Assembly (NCBI GenBank): GCA_945893365.1
Contig: CAMDED010000010.1
Span: forward strand, 1-64,000
Source of the DNA: Candidatus Sulfopaludibacter sp. SbA3
GTDB lineage: Bacteria; Acidobacteriota; Terriglobia; Bryobacterales; Bryobacteraceae
Reading direction: 5' to 3'
Length of the DNA stretch: 64,000 bases
The notes under the pieces were generated by a model, which had not been told where the DNA came from, did no database searches, and saw only the letters and a list, made by a program, of their open reading frames with translations. Shown here piece after piece: positions 18,061-27,158 of this stretch (position 1 is its first letter; each line of letters starts with the position of its first letter). The position numbers and the translations under genes were made by a program.

Positions 18061-21000
18061 CTAGAATTGGTAGCGTAGGCCGAACTGAATCTGCCGCGCC
18101 GATGTGGCCGAAGTTACCTTGCCGAATGCCGAAGAAGCGAAGCTCCCCTGCGGGTTGCCCATGTTCACGTGATTCGGCAGGTTGAACAACTCCGTCCGGA
18201 ACTGGAGGAAGTGCGCCTCCTTCCAGACACGGAAGTCCTTCTGCATCGCGAAGTCCCACGTGGTCCGCCCATCCGCCTGAGTGATGAAGGACGCGGCGTT
18301 GCCGTAGGTGTAGATGGGTTGAAGTTGGAATGCCGTGGTATCGAACCAGGGAATATCCACGTTGCGGTTTCCGCCGTTGTTCGGATTGCGCACTACGTTC
18401 GGCCTCTGTTGGCTTCGGCCGACGTTAGCTCGATCCTGGCCCACCGTCACGTTGAACGGCGCGCCGGTCTGAATGCGCGTGATTCCCTCGACGGACCAGC
18501 CGCCGAGAAGGAGATCGGTTCCCTTCGACCAGCCGCCGCCGTACTTCTTCTTGAGACCGAACGGCAGCTCGTATACGTAAGCGGCCTGGAAGATATGGCG
18601 CAAGTCGATCGAAGACCTGCCCCAGTCGGCGCGCCGGTCGTACTGGTTCTGACCGCGAGTCTCAGCCAGCGACGACTGATCGTCGAGCGCCTTGCCCCAT
18701 GTGTAGTTGACCTGGAACTGCAATCCCTTGGAAAACCTCTTTACGGCGTTTGCCCGGAACGAATGATATTCCGAATTGAACTGATTGTAGCCGGCGTCCA
18801 GTTCGCCGAACTGCGGCATCAACCGGCGCGGATTTACCGGACCAGGTCCGGGAATCGGGGCCGTGTTAAGCGAGGCATATCCGATCTGCTTCTTGTTGTT
18901 GTTGCCGACGTAGCCGATGTCGACTGTAAGGTCGTCCAGGACTTGGCGCTGGATGGTCAGGTTCCACTGCTGCGAATAGGGGGTGCGGTTCTCGGGATTC
19001 TGCGACCAGCCGCCGATCGACACCGTACCTGTGCGGGCGGCGTCGGTGATCAGCAGATCCGGAGTTGTGCCGCTGTTCGATGTAAATAGCTCCTGCGGCG
19101 TATACGGCCAGAACTTGCGCAGATCCTGCAATTCCTGAACGAACGTGGAATTGTAGAAAATACCGTAGGCGGAGCGAACTACCGTCTTGGTGTTCAGCTG
19201 ATACGCCAAGCCGATGCGAGGCGCGAAGTCGTGGTAGTTCGACCGCTTGAGCGACCGGCCGTACTTCAGCCGGTTAGGGGGATCGTTCGCCTTGCCCGTA
19301 GCGGGGTTGACGGCCGGATTCGTCGTCGCCCACATGAGGATGCCATCGTACTTGCCCGATTGCGGATCGCGCGTGACCAACAGGTTGCCCAGTCGGTCCG
19401 TGCTGTCGTAGGGCGGATTGGCGAACTCCCATCGCACTCCGAGATTCACGGTCAGCTTATTGGTGACGCGCCAGTCGTCCTGAACGTAGGTCTGCCAGGC
19501 GGCGACGCGCGCATCGGTGAGCGTGTTGCCGGAGCTGCGGCGAATCTCCGTCGGGGTTCCGAGCAGCATGGTGGCGAAGCTGTGCCCGGAATTGTTGTCT
19601 GAAAACAGCGAAGTCAGCCGGCGGTCGAAGTCGCCGTTGCCGTTCATGGGATTGGACGTGTTGGTTTCAAAGATACGGTAGGTATAGTTGAGACCTGTCT
19701 TTACACTATGGCGGCCCACGGATTTCGAGAGGTTAGCGAGCCCCTGATAAATTCTGTCGCCTGTGATTCCACCGCCGCCACCGACGCTGAATTCTCCCAC
19801 TGCGTTCAGCGTGGGTATGGGATCGAAGAGCACCTCGCGCTGATACATCTTGATGCCGGTCTTGTCGAAAAACTCGCCGCGAGTGATCTTACTGTTCAGC
19901 GTAGCGCTGGGAATCAGGGGACGGTTATATCCGAACTTGACGTCGAGCACAGTGGTCGCGTTGAAGATGTGATTCCATGCGCCAGCCAGGTTTTCCACGT
20001 CGAAGCGGTTGTTCGAGTACAGGTAGGGGTTGGCGTTCGGAACATTCTCGCCCACGCGCTGGCGCAGGAAACGGACATTGACATTATCCTTGGCGGACAG
20101 ATTGTGATCTCCGCGCAACACGACGGCGTCGCGGTTGTTACCCCGCCCCGCGGTGTTGATGTAGTTATTGTTCAACGCTCCGCCGGCGATATTCGGCAGG
20201 GGGGCCAGGGTATCGACAAAGAACCTGATCGCGGGGCTGATGAGCGAGGCCGGGATCCGCCGGTTGGGGAAAGGCTGCCGCAGAATGTTGCCTTGCGCGT
20301 CAAGCGTTCCCGTGAACGGGTCGTAAATATTACGGGTCTGCTGAGAGAAGTCGCCGTTGCGCTGTGCCTCCACCGGAAAAGTGGTAATGGCCGTTCCGCC
20401 GCGGCGCAGCCGGAACCCCTCCCAACTGGCGAACCAGAAAGTCTTCTGGCGGCCATCGTAGATTTTGGGAATGAACACGGGGCCGCCGATGGCCACGCCA
20501 TACTGGTTCTGGCGGAATGGAACTTTGCCCGTATTCTGTCGATTCGCGAAAAAGTCGTTTGCGTCAAAGACGTTGTTCCGGAGATATTCGTAAGCGGAGC
20601 CGTGGATGTCGCGGGTGCCGGACTTGACGGCGATGTTGACGTTCGCGCCGGAGGAGCGGCCAAACTCGGCGGAGGTATTGTTCAGAACCCGGAACTCCTG
20701 GATGGCGTCCATCGGCGGGGAGCCGCCGGGGGAGTTCATCATTTGAAAATTGTTATCCACGCCATCGAGAGTAAAGTTGTTGTCCTGGCGGCGCTGTCCG
20801 TTGACCGAGATCATCTGCGTGCCGGAAAACGTCCCTTGGCTCTGAGAACCGCCCTGGTCGCTTGTCCCGGGCATCAAGAGCATCAGGCGCGTATAATTGC
20901 GCCCGTTGACAGGCAGACGGGCGAGCTCCGTACCCGTGACTGTGCCGCCCACCGAGGCCTCCTGAGTCTGCAGCGCCGCCGTCGTAGCGGTGACTTCAAC

Positions 21001-21354
21001 GGTTTCCGCAATCTGGCCGACTTCCAATTGAAAATCGAGCTTCACGTTCGACGCGATTTCAACGATCACCTCCGGCGTGACCTTCGTCTTAAAGCCGGCT
21101 ATCTGCGCCGAGACTTCGTAGCGGCCGGGATTGAGCGGGAATACGCGGTAGTTGCCTACGGCGTCGGTTGTGGTCTTGCGGATCAAGCCGGTGCCGAGAT
21201 CCTTGACCGTAATGCTCACACCGGCGATGGCGGCCGCCTGAGGATCGAGCACCGAACCTACAAGTGTCGCGTTTGTGGTTTGCGAGAGCGCCGTCGTGGA
21301 GAGCAAGCTCAACGTGGCAACGAGGCCGAGTCCAAGTCGTGTGGACAGATTCAT
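18061..21354 (-). CDS. Oar-like TonB-dependent receptor with carboxypeptidase-regulatory domain
   Basis: This outer membrane protein of 1097 residues starts with a signal peptide ending near ALSQ. A carboxypeptidase-regulatory/transthyretin-like domain follows (VGSVLDPQAAAIAGVSITVK, residues about 30-115). Next are a TonB plug (QTQEASVGGTVTGTELARLP and VNGRRQDNNFTLDGVDNN) and a large beta barrel ending in the aromatic FGLRYQF. This layout is typical of the expanded receptor families of Acidobacteriota. I prefer ATG 21354 because GGAG lies 7 bases before it; the upstream in-frame start is TTG. It has its own promoter and terminator. The ligand is unknown, but oligosaccharides are common for such receptors. 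Confidence 0.9.
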   Translation of the reverse strand: MNLSTRLGLGLVATLSLLSTTALSQTTNATLVGSVLDPQAAAIAGVSITVKDLGTGLIRKTTTDAVGNYRVFPLNPGRYEVSAQIAGFKTKVTPEVIVEIASNVKLDFQLEVGQIAETVEVTATTAALQTQEASVGGTVTGTELARLPVNGRNYTRLMLLMPGTSDQGGSQSQGTFSGTQMISVNGQRRQDNNFTLDGVDNNFQMMNSPGGSPPMDAIQEFRVLNNTSAEFGRSSGANVNIAVKSGTRDIHGSAYEYLRNNVFDANDFFANRQNTGKVPFRQNQYGVAIGGPVFIPKIYDGRQKTFWFASWEGFRLRRGGTAITTFPVEAQRNGDFSQQTRNIYDPFTGTLDAQGNILRQPFPNRRIPASLISPAIRFFVDTLAPLPNIAGGALNNNYINTAGRGNNRDAVVLRGDHNLSAKDNVNVRFLRQRVGENVPNANPYLYSNNRFDVENLAGAWNHIFNATTVLDVKFGYNRPLIPSATLNSKITRGEFFDKTGIKMYQREVLFDPIPTLNAVGEFSVGGGGGITGDRIYQGLANLSKSVGRHSVKTGLNYTYRIFETNTSNPMNGNGDFDRRLTSLFSDNNSGHSFATMLLGTPTEIRRSSGNTLTDARVAAWQTYVQDDWRVTNKLTVNLGVRWEFANPPYDSTDRLGNLLVTRDPQSGKYDGILMWATTNPAVNPATGKANDPPNRLKYGRSLKRSNYHDFAPRIGLAYQLNTKTVVRSAYGIFYNSTFVQELQDLRKFWPYTPQELFTSNSGTTPDLLITDAARTGTVSIGGWSQNPENRTPYSQQWNLTIQRQVLDDLTVDIGYVGNNNKKQIGYASLNTAPIPGPGPVNPRRLMPQFGELDAGYNQFNSEYHSFRANAVKRFSKGLQFQVNYTWGKALDDQSSLAETRGQNQYDRRADWGRSSIDLRHIFQAAYVYELPFGLKKKYGGGWSKGTDLLLGGWSVEGITRIQTGAPFNVTVGQDRANVGRSQQRPNVVRNPNNGGNRNVDIPWFDTTAFQLQPIYTYGNAASFITQADGRTTWDFAMQKDFRVWKEAHFLQFRTELFNLPNHVNMGNPQGSFASSAFGKVTSATSARQIQFGLRYQF

Positions 21355-21421
21355 TTCATTCTCCAAAGCTAGTGGATAAAAGACAACCCTGCGAAACGCG
21401 ATCGGGAACTGATTTAGTGAA

Positions 21422-21451
21422 AGTGTATGCCGGGTCGTGACCGAATGTCAA
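21422..21451 (-). promoter_or_regulatory. Sigma-70-like promoter of the receptor gene
   Basis: On the minus strand TTGACA (21451-21446) and TACACT (21427-21422) are separated by 18 bases, 68 bases before the chosen ATG. Confidence 0.65.
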
Positions 21452-21687
21452 GAAATTTATCCGGCGCCTTCCAGCGCGTCGAACGCAGGATGGGCCTGAA
21501 AGGAGGTTGAGCCAGTAGAGGATCCGGGCGCTTTTTGGATGCCGGCGGGGAGGTCCGCTTCGAGGCAGAACGCAGGCTGAGGTGTACGCGCCGCGCCCGT
21601 TTCACGTGGAACGAATTCTCGCCGCGAATCTATCCGCCGTCAGTGCCGGCAGTTCGGAAGCAGTGGCGGCACAAAGGAGTCCTGCGG
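21452..21687. other. Intergenic region between receptor promoter and fliA-type gene
   Basis: About 236 bases without a recognisable gene. With the receptor leader, the gene-free gap is about 330 bases. Several overlapping frames are open on the plus strand but show no conserved motif. No terminator with a T-run was found for the fliA-type gene that ends at 21688. Confidence 0.4.
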
Positions 21688-22464
21688 CTAAAACGCTTCC
21701 ACGGAGTGGATACCGGCTATGTGCAGTGCCGCGGCCATTTTCTCCAAGGCTGTTTTGTGGATCTGAGAAACCCGGCTCTCGTTAATACCAAGGATGCTGC
21801 CGATCTCTTTCATCGTCTTGTCTTGGTTATAGTAGAGAACTACAACCTTGCGATAGCGGTCCGGCAGAACCCGCATGGCCTTCTCCAGCATCCCCTCAAG
21901 TTGCCACTTTCCGCAGATGGTATCGGGCTGCGAATCCGGCTTCGCGGGGAAATCCATCTCCGCGCCAGCCTCCTGCTGCGGACCGGCCCGCGTCGCCGAC
22001 ACGAGCCCCACCGTCCTTAGCTCGAGCAGCATCAGCCGCCACCGGTCCAGTCCCACGCCGAGCTTTTCCGCAATCTCCGCTTCCGAGGGCTCCCTTTCGA
22101 GCTTTGTTGAAAGATCTCTGGTTGCCGCTTCCACCTGTTTGTGCCGCTTTCGCAGGTCGCGCGACGCCCAATCCAACTGACGAAGGCTGTCTAGAATCGC
22201 GCCCTTGATACGATGCTTCGCGTAACTATGAAACACCACTTTCATCTCAGGCTTGTACTTGGACGCCGCATCGAAGAGTCCGAGTATTCCCGCGTGCTCC
22301 AAGTCGCCAAGATCTACGTGAACGGGTAGAGTCTCATGTATCCGGATAGCTATCGCCTTTACCAGGGATAGGTGGGCTAGAACGATCCGGTCACGGACCT
22401 CGTTTAGCGCCTTCGCAATTTTGGTTCTTACGATGCGTTTAGGAGTGGCTTGCGCGGATGGCAT
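21688..22464 (-). CDS. fliA: Sigma-28 family RNA polymerase sigma factor (FliA/WhiG type)
   Basis: This 258-residue sigma factor lacks region 1 and has region 2 (LAHLSLVKAIAIRIHETLP, then LGDLEHAGILGLFDAASKY), a region 3 helix pair (REPSEAEIAEKLGVGLDRWR), and region 4 (LPDRYRKVVVLYYNQDKTMK, then EIGSILGINESRVSQIHKTA). The FHSYAKHRIKGAILDSLRQL segment is characteristic of FliA/WhiG factors, which direct late flagellar or motility genes. I chose ATG 22464 because AAGGAAAGG lies 4-5 bases before it. It stands alone here, but flbD-motA-motB are 10 kb away and could be targets (inference). Confidence 0.88.
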   Translation of the reverse strand: MPSAQATPKRIVRTKIAKALNEVRDRIVLAHLSLVKAIAIRIHETLPVHVDLGDLEHAGILGLFDAASKYKPEMKVVFHSYAKHRIKGAILDSLRQLDWASRDLRKRHKQVEAATRDLSTKLEREPSEAEIAEKLGVGLDRWRLMLLELRTVGLVSATRAGPQQEAGAEMDFPAKPDSQPDTICGKWQLEGMLEKAMRVLPDRYRKVVVLYYNQDKTMKEIGSILGINESRVSQIHKTALEKMAAALHIAGIHSVEAF

Positions 22465-22631
22465 ACGCCTTTCCTTGTGCAACCGTAAGCCCCCTCGTAT
22501 CTAGTTGACAAGACAGTAAGTTGGCTGCGGTCGAGCAATGCCGGAATGGGAATCGAACCAAAACGGGAGAGAAAGTGGGACGCGCGGGGTTTTCGGGGTT
22601 TTTGCGGCCGACGATATTAGTCGGTCCAAGT

Positions 22632-22799
22632 TCAGTTGTCTTCCGGTTTGTAATGAGCAATAAGCGTCTTGACCGCTAAGCCGCCGAGAAAGATCCATAA
22701 GCCGAGCCGCATCTTGCCATCCACGAATAAGCCGGCGCCGGCGCCGAGAAGTAAGTACAAGGAAAGAGCTACCCCGAGCCTGTTGCTGCTGCGGGACAT
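22632..22799 (-). CDS. Small two-helix membrane protein, 55 residues
   Basis: The minus strand from ATG 22799 reads 55 codons. It has a basic start (MSRSSNR), a hydrophobic segment (LGVALSLYLLLGAGAGLFV), a short charged loop (DGKMR), a second hydrophobic segment (LGLWIFLGGLAVKTLIAHY) and the tail KPEDN. The pattern is that of a small double-spanning membrane protein. The start lies 8 bases after the stop of the TonB-like gene, with the same strand and codon use, so it is probably the last gene of that operon. I do not recognise a family. Confidence 0.65.
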   Translation of the reverse strand: MSRSSNRLGVALSLYLLLGAGAGLFVDGKMRLGLWIFLGGLAVKTLIAHYKPEDN

Positions 22800-22807
22800 G
22801 GGAATGC

Positions 22808-23905
22808 CTATCTCACGGCCGCGTTGTACTGGAACACGAACTGGAGACGGATCTGGCCGCCTTTGAACTCGGGCGGCAGCGCCGGGAAGGGGTTCGAAGC
22901 GCTGATTCCCGCGACGGCCGCGCGGTCGAGCGATTCGACGCCGGACGATCCGGCAATCACTAACTTCGGCACATGGCCGTCCTTGGCGATCGCGAATTGA
23001 ATCGCCACGGTCCCCTTCTGTCCCAGACGTACGCCTTCGGGAATCACCGCAAACCAGTTGCGGCGCACGGTCGCGAGAATTCGTAACAGGTAAGGCCGGA
23101 AATCGACGCCCATGGGGTCGCTCAACAGCTCCAGCTTACTCGCCGACTTGCCGGGCGAGGGCGGCAGGTTGAAGCCTTCTCCAATTCCACCGATGCTGTT
23201 GCTGCCCGCATCTCCCACGGTGAGGCCGCCCGCCGAGCCCCCGCGGGCGAGGTTCCGAACCGCCTCCTGAATTGGGCTGCCGCTCGGCCCCGAGACCGCG
23301 CCCGGAGCCCGCCCGAGCCCTTGCGGCCTTGCCTCGGGCATTCCGCCCGGCGTCTCAAACGCCAGTTTAGGCGGTTCTTTTTGGGGTTGGGGTGGTGGCG
23401 CGACCACCGGATTCGGCTGCAAGGGCCCAGGGGGCGGGGGAGCTTTCAATTCCGCCACTTCTATCCTGGGCGGTTCCGGAACCGGCGGCGGGGTAAACAC
23501 CTTCGGTGACGGAGGCGCGACGACCGGGGGAGCGTCCCGCGGCGCGGCCGCCCGCGTCGTAGAGAGCGGAGATGCCGGTATCTGAATATTCGGCCGCGGA
23601 ATCACGAATTTCGAGTCGAATTCCTTGCTGATCTTACCTTGATTCGGGTCTTTCTGCGTGGGTTCGAGCGCCGGCGCGATCAGGGGCGTTATTTGGCGGT
23701 ATTGCGGCCGTTTGGGCGGAGGAGCCGCCGGAATCAGAGGCAGGAGCGCCAGGACAGCAAGGTGGGCCAGTACAGAGCCGGCGCCGGCCTTGCCGAAACG
23801 CCGCCGGTCCTGCGGCGTTTCCCATTCGATGAGTAGACGCAGACCGGCATCGGGCGTCGCTTCGACACCCTTACCTTCTTCGCCATTTACATCGTGGGTT
23901 TCCAT
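22808..23905 (-). CDS. TonB-like energy transducer protein
   Basis: This 365-residue protein has an N-terminal cytoplasmic part and one transmembrane helix near residues 45-60 (GSVLAHLAVLALLPLIP). A long Pro-rich periplasmic spacer follows (VAELKAPPPPGPLQPNPVV). The C-terminal TonB-type domain reads YLLRILATVRRNWFAVIPEG, then GTVAIQFAIAKDGHVPKLVI and FPALPPEFKGGQIRLQFVFQ. TonB couples inner-membrane proton force to outer membrane receptors. No exbB or exbD is adjacent. It overlaps the preceding oxidoreductase gene by 19 bases. Some family members act in other trans-envelope roles, so a direct link to the receptor at 18061 is inference. Confidence 0.82.
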   Translation of the reverse strand: METHDVNGEEGKGVEATPDAGLRLLIEWETPQDRRRFGKAGAGSVLAHLAVLALLPLIPAAPPPKRPQYRQITPLIAPALEPTQKDPNQGKISKEFDSKFVIPRPNIQIPASPLSTTRAAAPRDAPPVVAPPSPKVFTPPPVPEPPRIEVAELKAPPPPGPLQPNPVVAPPPQPQKEPPKLAFETPGGMPEARPQGLGRAPGAVSGPSGSPIQEAVRNLARGGSAGGLTVGDAGSNSIGGIGEGFNLPPSPGKSASKLELLSDPMGVDFRPYLLRILATVRRNWFAVIPEGVRLGQKGTVAIQFAIAKDGHVPKLVIAGSSGVESLDRAAVAGISASNPFPALPPEFKGGQIRLQFVFQYNAAVR

Positions 23906-24858
23906 CCTTCGGCCAGCGAGCGGGCGACAATCCGCCCATGCTCCTCGATATTAACAAGAATCGCGAGTGCGGCCTGAAGCGTACGGCGGGCGCGAACTCC
24001 ATCCACCTTCGGAACCGTGCGCTCGCGGACGCTCGCGAGGAACGCGGCAAACTGCAGGCCGAGCGGTTCACCGGCGGATGACGGCAGCCGCGAAAAGGAA
24101 ATCTGGCGGCCGGCGCCCACGCTGAACGATACGGCTTCCTGCTTCCCGTAGTCGAGCGAGATGTACTGGTGGGGCTGAAACAGGCGCAGTTTCCTGACGC
24201 GTTCCGTGGAGACCCGGCTGGCCGTAAGATTCGCGACGCATCCGCTGGTGAATTGAAGCCGCACGTTCGCGATATCCACTTTCTCCGAAAGAATCTTAAT
24301 GCCTGCCGCTCGGATCTCCTCCAGTTCCCCGGGAGCGAGCGCGAGGACAATGTCGATGTCGTGAATCATCAGGTCGAGCACCACGTCGACGTCGAGACTG
24401 CGCGGGCTGAACAGGTTCATGCGGTGAATTTCGAAGAACAGCGGCATCGCGGCATGCGCTTCGAGCGCGATGACTGCCGGGTTGAACCGCTCCAGGTGAC
24501 CGACTTGGAGTATGCGTCCCGCGGCGTCCGCCGCAGCGATCAGACGGTCCGCCTCCGCCAGATCGGCGGCCATGGGTTTTTCGATGAGCAGATCGATTCC
24601 CGCTTCGAGCAGGGCACAGCCTGTCGAGGCGTGCGCCGTCGTGGGAACGGCAACCACCGCGGCGCCGGCCAGCCCCACGATCCGGCTTGCCTCCGTGAAC
24701 GCGGGGCAACCGCCGTGCTCGGCCGCGACTTCTTTCGCGCGCGCAAGATCCACGTCCACGACCGCGGCCAACTCCGCCTCGTCCGACTGATGGATCACCC
24801 GCGCATGGTTGCGGCCGAACTGGCCGGCCCCGACAAGCGCTACCTGAACCTTGCTCAA
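23887..24858 (-). CDS. Gfo/Idh/MocA family oxidoreductase
   Basis: This 323-residue protein has the N-terminal Rossmann fold (VALVGAGQFGRNHARVIH), the EKP motif of the family (LLIEKPMAADLAEADRLI) and the downstream VGHLERFNPAV segment. The C-terminal alpha/beta domain carries the HDIDIVLAL region with the conserved Asp and His. The family oxidises or reduces sugars and polyols with NAD(P). It starts at 24858 and overlaps the end of the kinase gene by 4 bases, so the two are translationally coupled. The substrate is unknown. The HLERFNP pattern is close to UDP-sugar 3-dehydrogenase-type members. Confidence 0.85.
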   Translation of the reverse strand: MSKVQVALVGAGQFGRNHARVIHQSDEAELAAVVDVDLARAKEVAAEHGGCPAFTEASRIVGLAGAAVVAVPTTAHASTGCALLEAGIDLLIEKPMAADLAEADRLIAAADAAGRILQVGHLERFNPAVIALEAHAAMPLFFEIHRMNLFSPRSLDVDVVLDLMIHDIDIVLALAPGELEEIRAAGIKILSEKVDIANVRLQFTSGCVANLTASRVSTERVRKLRLFQPHQYISLDYGKQEAVSFSVGAGRQISFSRLPSSAGEPLGLQFAAFLASVRERTVPKVDGVRARRTLQAALAILVNIEEHGRIVARSLAEGWKPTM

Positions 24859-27014
24859 CTGGCATCCCTTGGCAAAAAAACCTCAACCGGGAAGGAGCGG
24901 CGCACCACTTCGCGCGCCTCCGCCAGGTTCGCCACCTGTCCCGACGCGATCGCCTGGATCAGAATATTTCCCGCCGCCGTAGCTTCCGCCGGACCCGCCA
25001 CCACCCTTCTGCCGGTAATATCCGCGACAAGCCGATTGAGAAACTTGTTCCGCGAGCCTCCGCCCACAATATGAATCGTGCCGAGCCTGCGCCCCAGCAG
25101 CCGCTCCAAACTTTCCAGCACATCAAGGTAGCGAAACGCAAGACTCTCGAGAATCGTGCGCGTAATCTCGCCCGGTGTTTCCGGGACTCTCTGACCCGAC
25201 GCCGCGCACCACGCCTGGATTTTCGCGGGCATGCCGCCCGGGTCCGGAAACGCATCCGGATCGATGCGCGCCACGAACGGCTGCGCAACGGCGGCCATGC
25301 GTGTGAGGTCTTCATAAAGGAAGTCCGTTCCGGCTGCGGACCACGCCCGGCGGCATTCCTGCACAAGCCACAGGCCGGCGATATTCTTCAACAGCCGCGT
25401 CGTGCCGCCGAATCCACGCTCGTTCGTGAGGTTCAACGCGAGCGACATCTCGTTGATGACGGGAGCGTCGAGTTCCACTCCCATCAGGGACCATGTGCCG
25501 GAGCTGATATAGCACCAGTCGCGCGATTCGGCTGGAATCGCCGCCACCGCGGACGCCGTGTCGTGCGAACCTGCCGTGAAGACGGGTATGTTGCGCCATT
25601 CCCCGAGTCTCTCGCCGGGTCTGATGATTTCGGGTAGAATCGACTCCGGCAAACCCATCTGGCCGAACAGCTTCGTGGCCCACCGGCCGGTTCGCGGATC
25701 GCAGAACTGCGAAGTGCTCGCGATGGTCAGTTCCGATCGTGCGATGCCGGTGAGCCAGTAATTGAACAGGTCCGGCATCATCAGCAAAGTGCGGGCGCGA
25801 TCGAGCGCGGGCGACCCCGCAAGTTTCATGGCATACAACTGGCAGAGCGTGTTGATCTCCATGAACTGAACGCCGGCCTGTTGGAAGATCTCTTCCCGCG
25901 GCACGCGGGCGAACATCTTGTCGACGATTCCGTGGTTGCGCGGGTCGCGGTAGTGGCGCGGATTGTCGATCAGGGCTCCGTCCTCGCCGAGGAGAGCAAA
26001 GTCCACTCCCCAGGTATCGACGGCAATTCCGTCAAGCTCCCGTCCGCGAGTCGCGATCGCGATGCCTTGCTGGATTTCGTGCCAGAGCCGCAGGGTGTCC
26101 CAATAGAGCGCCGAGAATACCCGGACCGGAATGTTGGGGAACCGGTGCAGCTCCTCCAGAGTAAGCGTCCCTCCGGCGAGCGTGCCGGCGATCGCGCGCC
26201 CGCTCTCCGCGCCAAGGTCCACAGCGAGATAATTCCGGGCTTGACGCGGCGTGCTTTTGGCCGCCGTCTGGAGCGCCTCGTTAGATGACGCCTGGCGGGT
26301 ATTGGATCGTACAGGGTTCACGATGTAACCTTCCCGCCAGTATCCGTCCTCGAGTATCGGGGGAAAACCTGCAGCGGCGCAGGCTTCCCAATTGTTACTC
26401 TCAAGCGCCAGCCCGGCAAGACCTGAAACGAGTGCCTGCAACTGATCGTGCGTTGGGGTACCCGGCACGCGAAGCTGAAACAGTTCTCGTAGGGCAGCCA
26501 GTCTGGAGTCTAAGTCCACCGGCTGGGTCTTCGCCTTTGCCGGCAAGGGAGGTATGCAAAGTGAACGCCAAGCTGACCGCGGGAACGATTCGATGAGTAC
26601 CCGGCGCGTCGGTCCAAGTGGGGAGCCGATTGTGGGGAGTCGCTCCCAGCCACGTTTTCCTAAGGCGTCGTAAACGGCGACCGAGAACCTCACGAACGCG
26701 CCATAGTTCTTAGGTTTCACCGACATTGGCACTCCGCTCTTCGCCGGTGTATTCAATTCCCGCTCGCAGCGCCGGGAGTGCGTCAGGCCGTTGTCTATCC
26801 CCTTCCAACCCTGTGGTCCGTCGAGCAAGAGTAGAGAGATCCTCTCTCGACGGCAGAACCTGTCCAGGTGCTCGGCAAGGGCCTCGGGAGACGGCACACC
26901 GCATAACGGGAGGCAAAGCAGTTCGCAACGAATGACGCCGTCGGCTTGCTCCAAGACTACGGCCCCAACATCCGAATAGTTCTTGTACGCCAAATCTATA
27001 GAAAGAACTGCCAC
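24855..27014 (-). CDS. rhaB: DUF429 (predicted RNase H-fold) domain fused to rhamnulokinase
   Basis: One frame of 719 residues covers two unrelated proteins. Residues 1-234 look like DUF429, a predicted RNase H-like fold: AVLSIDLAYKN at the start, LLLDGPQGWKG, then LTHSRRCERELNTPAKSG and VLIESFPRSAW. Residues 261-719 are an almost complete FGGY rhamnulokinase: YLAVDLGAESGRAIAG, GIAVDTWGVDFALLG, TAGSHDTASAVAAIP, YISSGTWSLMGVE, and a C-terminal HIVGGGSRNKFLNRL ATP site. Rhamnulokinase phosphorylates L-rhamnulose. The 26-residue linker (bases about 26235-26312) has no stop; an in-frame GTG at its start could allow separate kinase translation. The neighbouring dehydrogenase and oxidoreductase fit sugar catabolism. 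Confidence 0.83.
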   Translation of the reverse strand: MAVLSIDLAYKNYSDVGAVVLEQADGVIRCELLCLPLCGVPSPEALAEHLDRFCRRERISLLLLDGPQGWKGIDNGLTHSRRCERELNTPAKSGVPMSVKPKNYGAFVRFSVAVYDALGKRGWERLPTIGSPLGPTRRVLIESFPRSAWRSLCIPPLPAKAKTQPVDLDSRLAALRELFQLRVPGTPTHDQLQALVSGLAGLALESNNWEACAAAGFPPILEDGYWREGYIVNPVRSNTRQASSNEALQTAAKSTPRQARNYLAVDLGAESGRAIAGTLAGGTLTLEELHRFPNIPVRVFSALYWDTLRLWHEIQQGIAIATRGRELDGIAVDTWGVDFALLGEDGALIDNPRHYRDPRNHGIVDKMFARVPREEIFQQAGVQFMEINTLCQLYAMKLAGSPALDRARTLLMMPDLFNYWLTGIARSELTIASTSQFCDPRTGRWATKLFGQMGLPESILPEIIRPGERLGEWRNIPVFTAGSHDTASAVAAIPAESRDWCYISSGTWSLMGVELDAPVINEMSLALNLTNERGFGGTTRLLKNIAGLWLVQECRRAWSAAGTDFLYEDLTRMAAVAQPFVARIDPDAFPDPGGMPAKIQAWCAASGQRVPETPGEITRTILESLAFRYLDVLESLERLLGRRLGTIHIVGGGSRNKFLNRLVADITGRRVVAGPAEATAAGNILIQAIASGQVANLAEAREVVRRSFPVEVFLPRDAS

Positions 27015-27158
27015 GCTCCCTCTCGGTGCTTTCTATCTCTTGCCTGGGCTGACTTCGACAGGACCGGTTCCGGTCGTCCTGGGACGCCCGACACTAAGCT
27101 TGGCTGAAGCACTTGTCTCCGCCCTGGCCATACGTTGGTGAGCTTCCGAAACGGCATC

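Noticed and set aside
22606-22627. Hairpin GGCCGAC / GTCGGTCC just after the small membrane protein gene
   Set aside because: A good stem but no T-run on either strand, so I did not call it a terminator.
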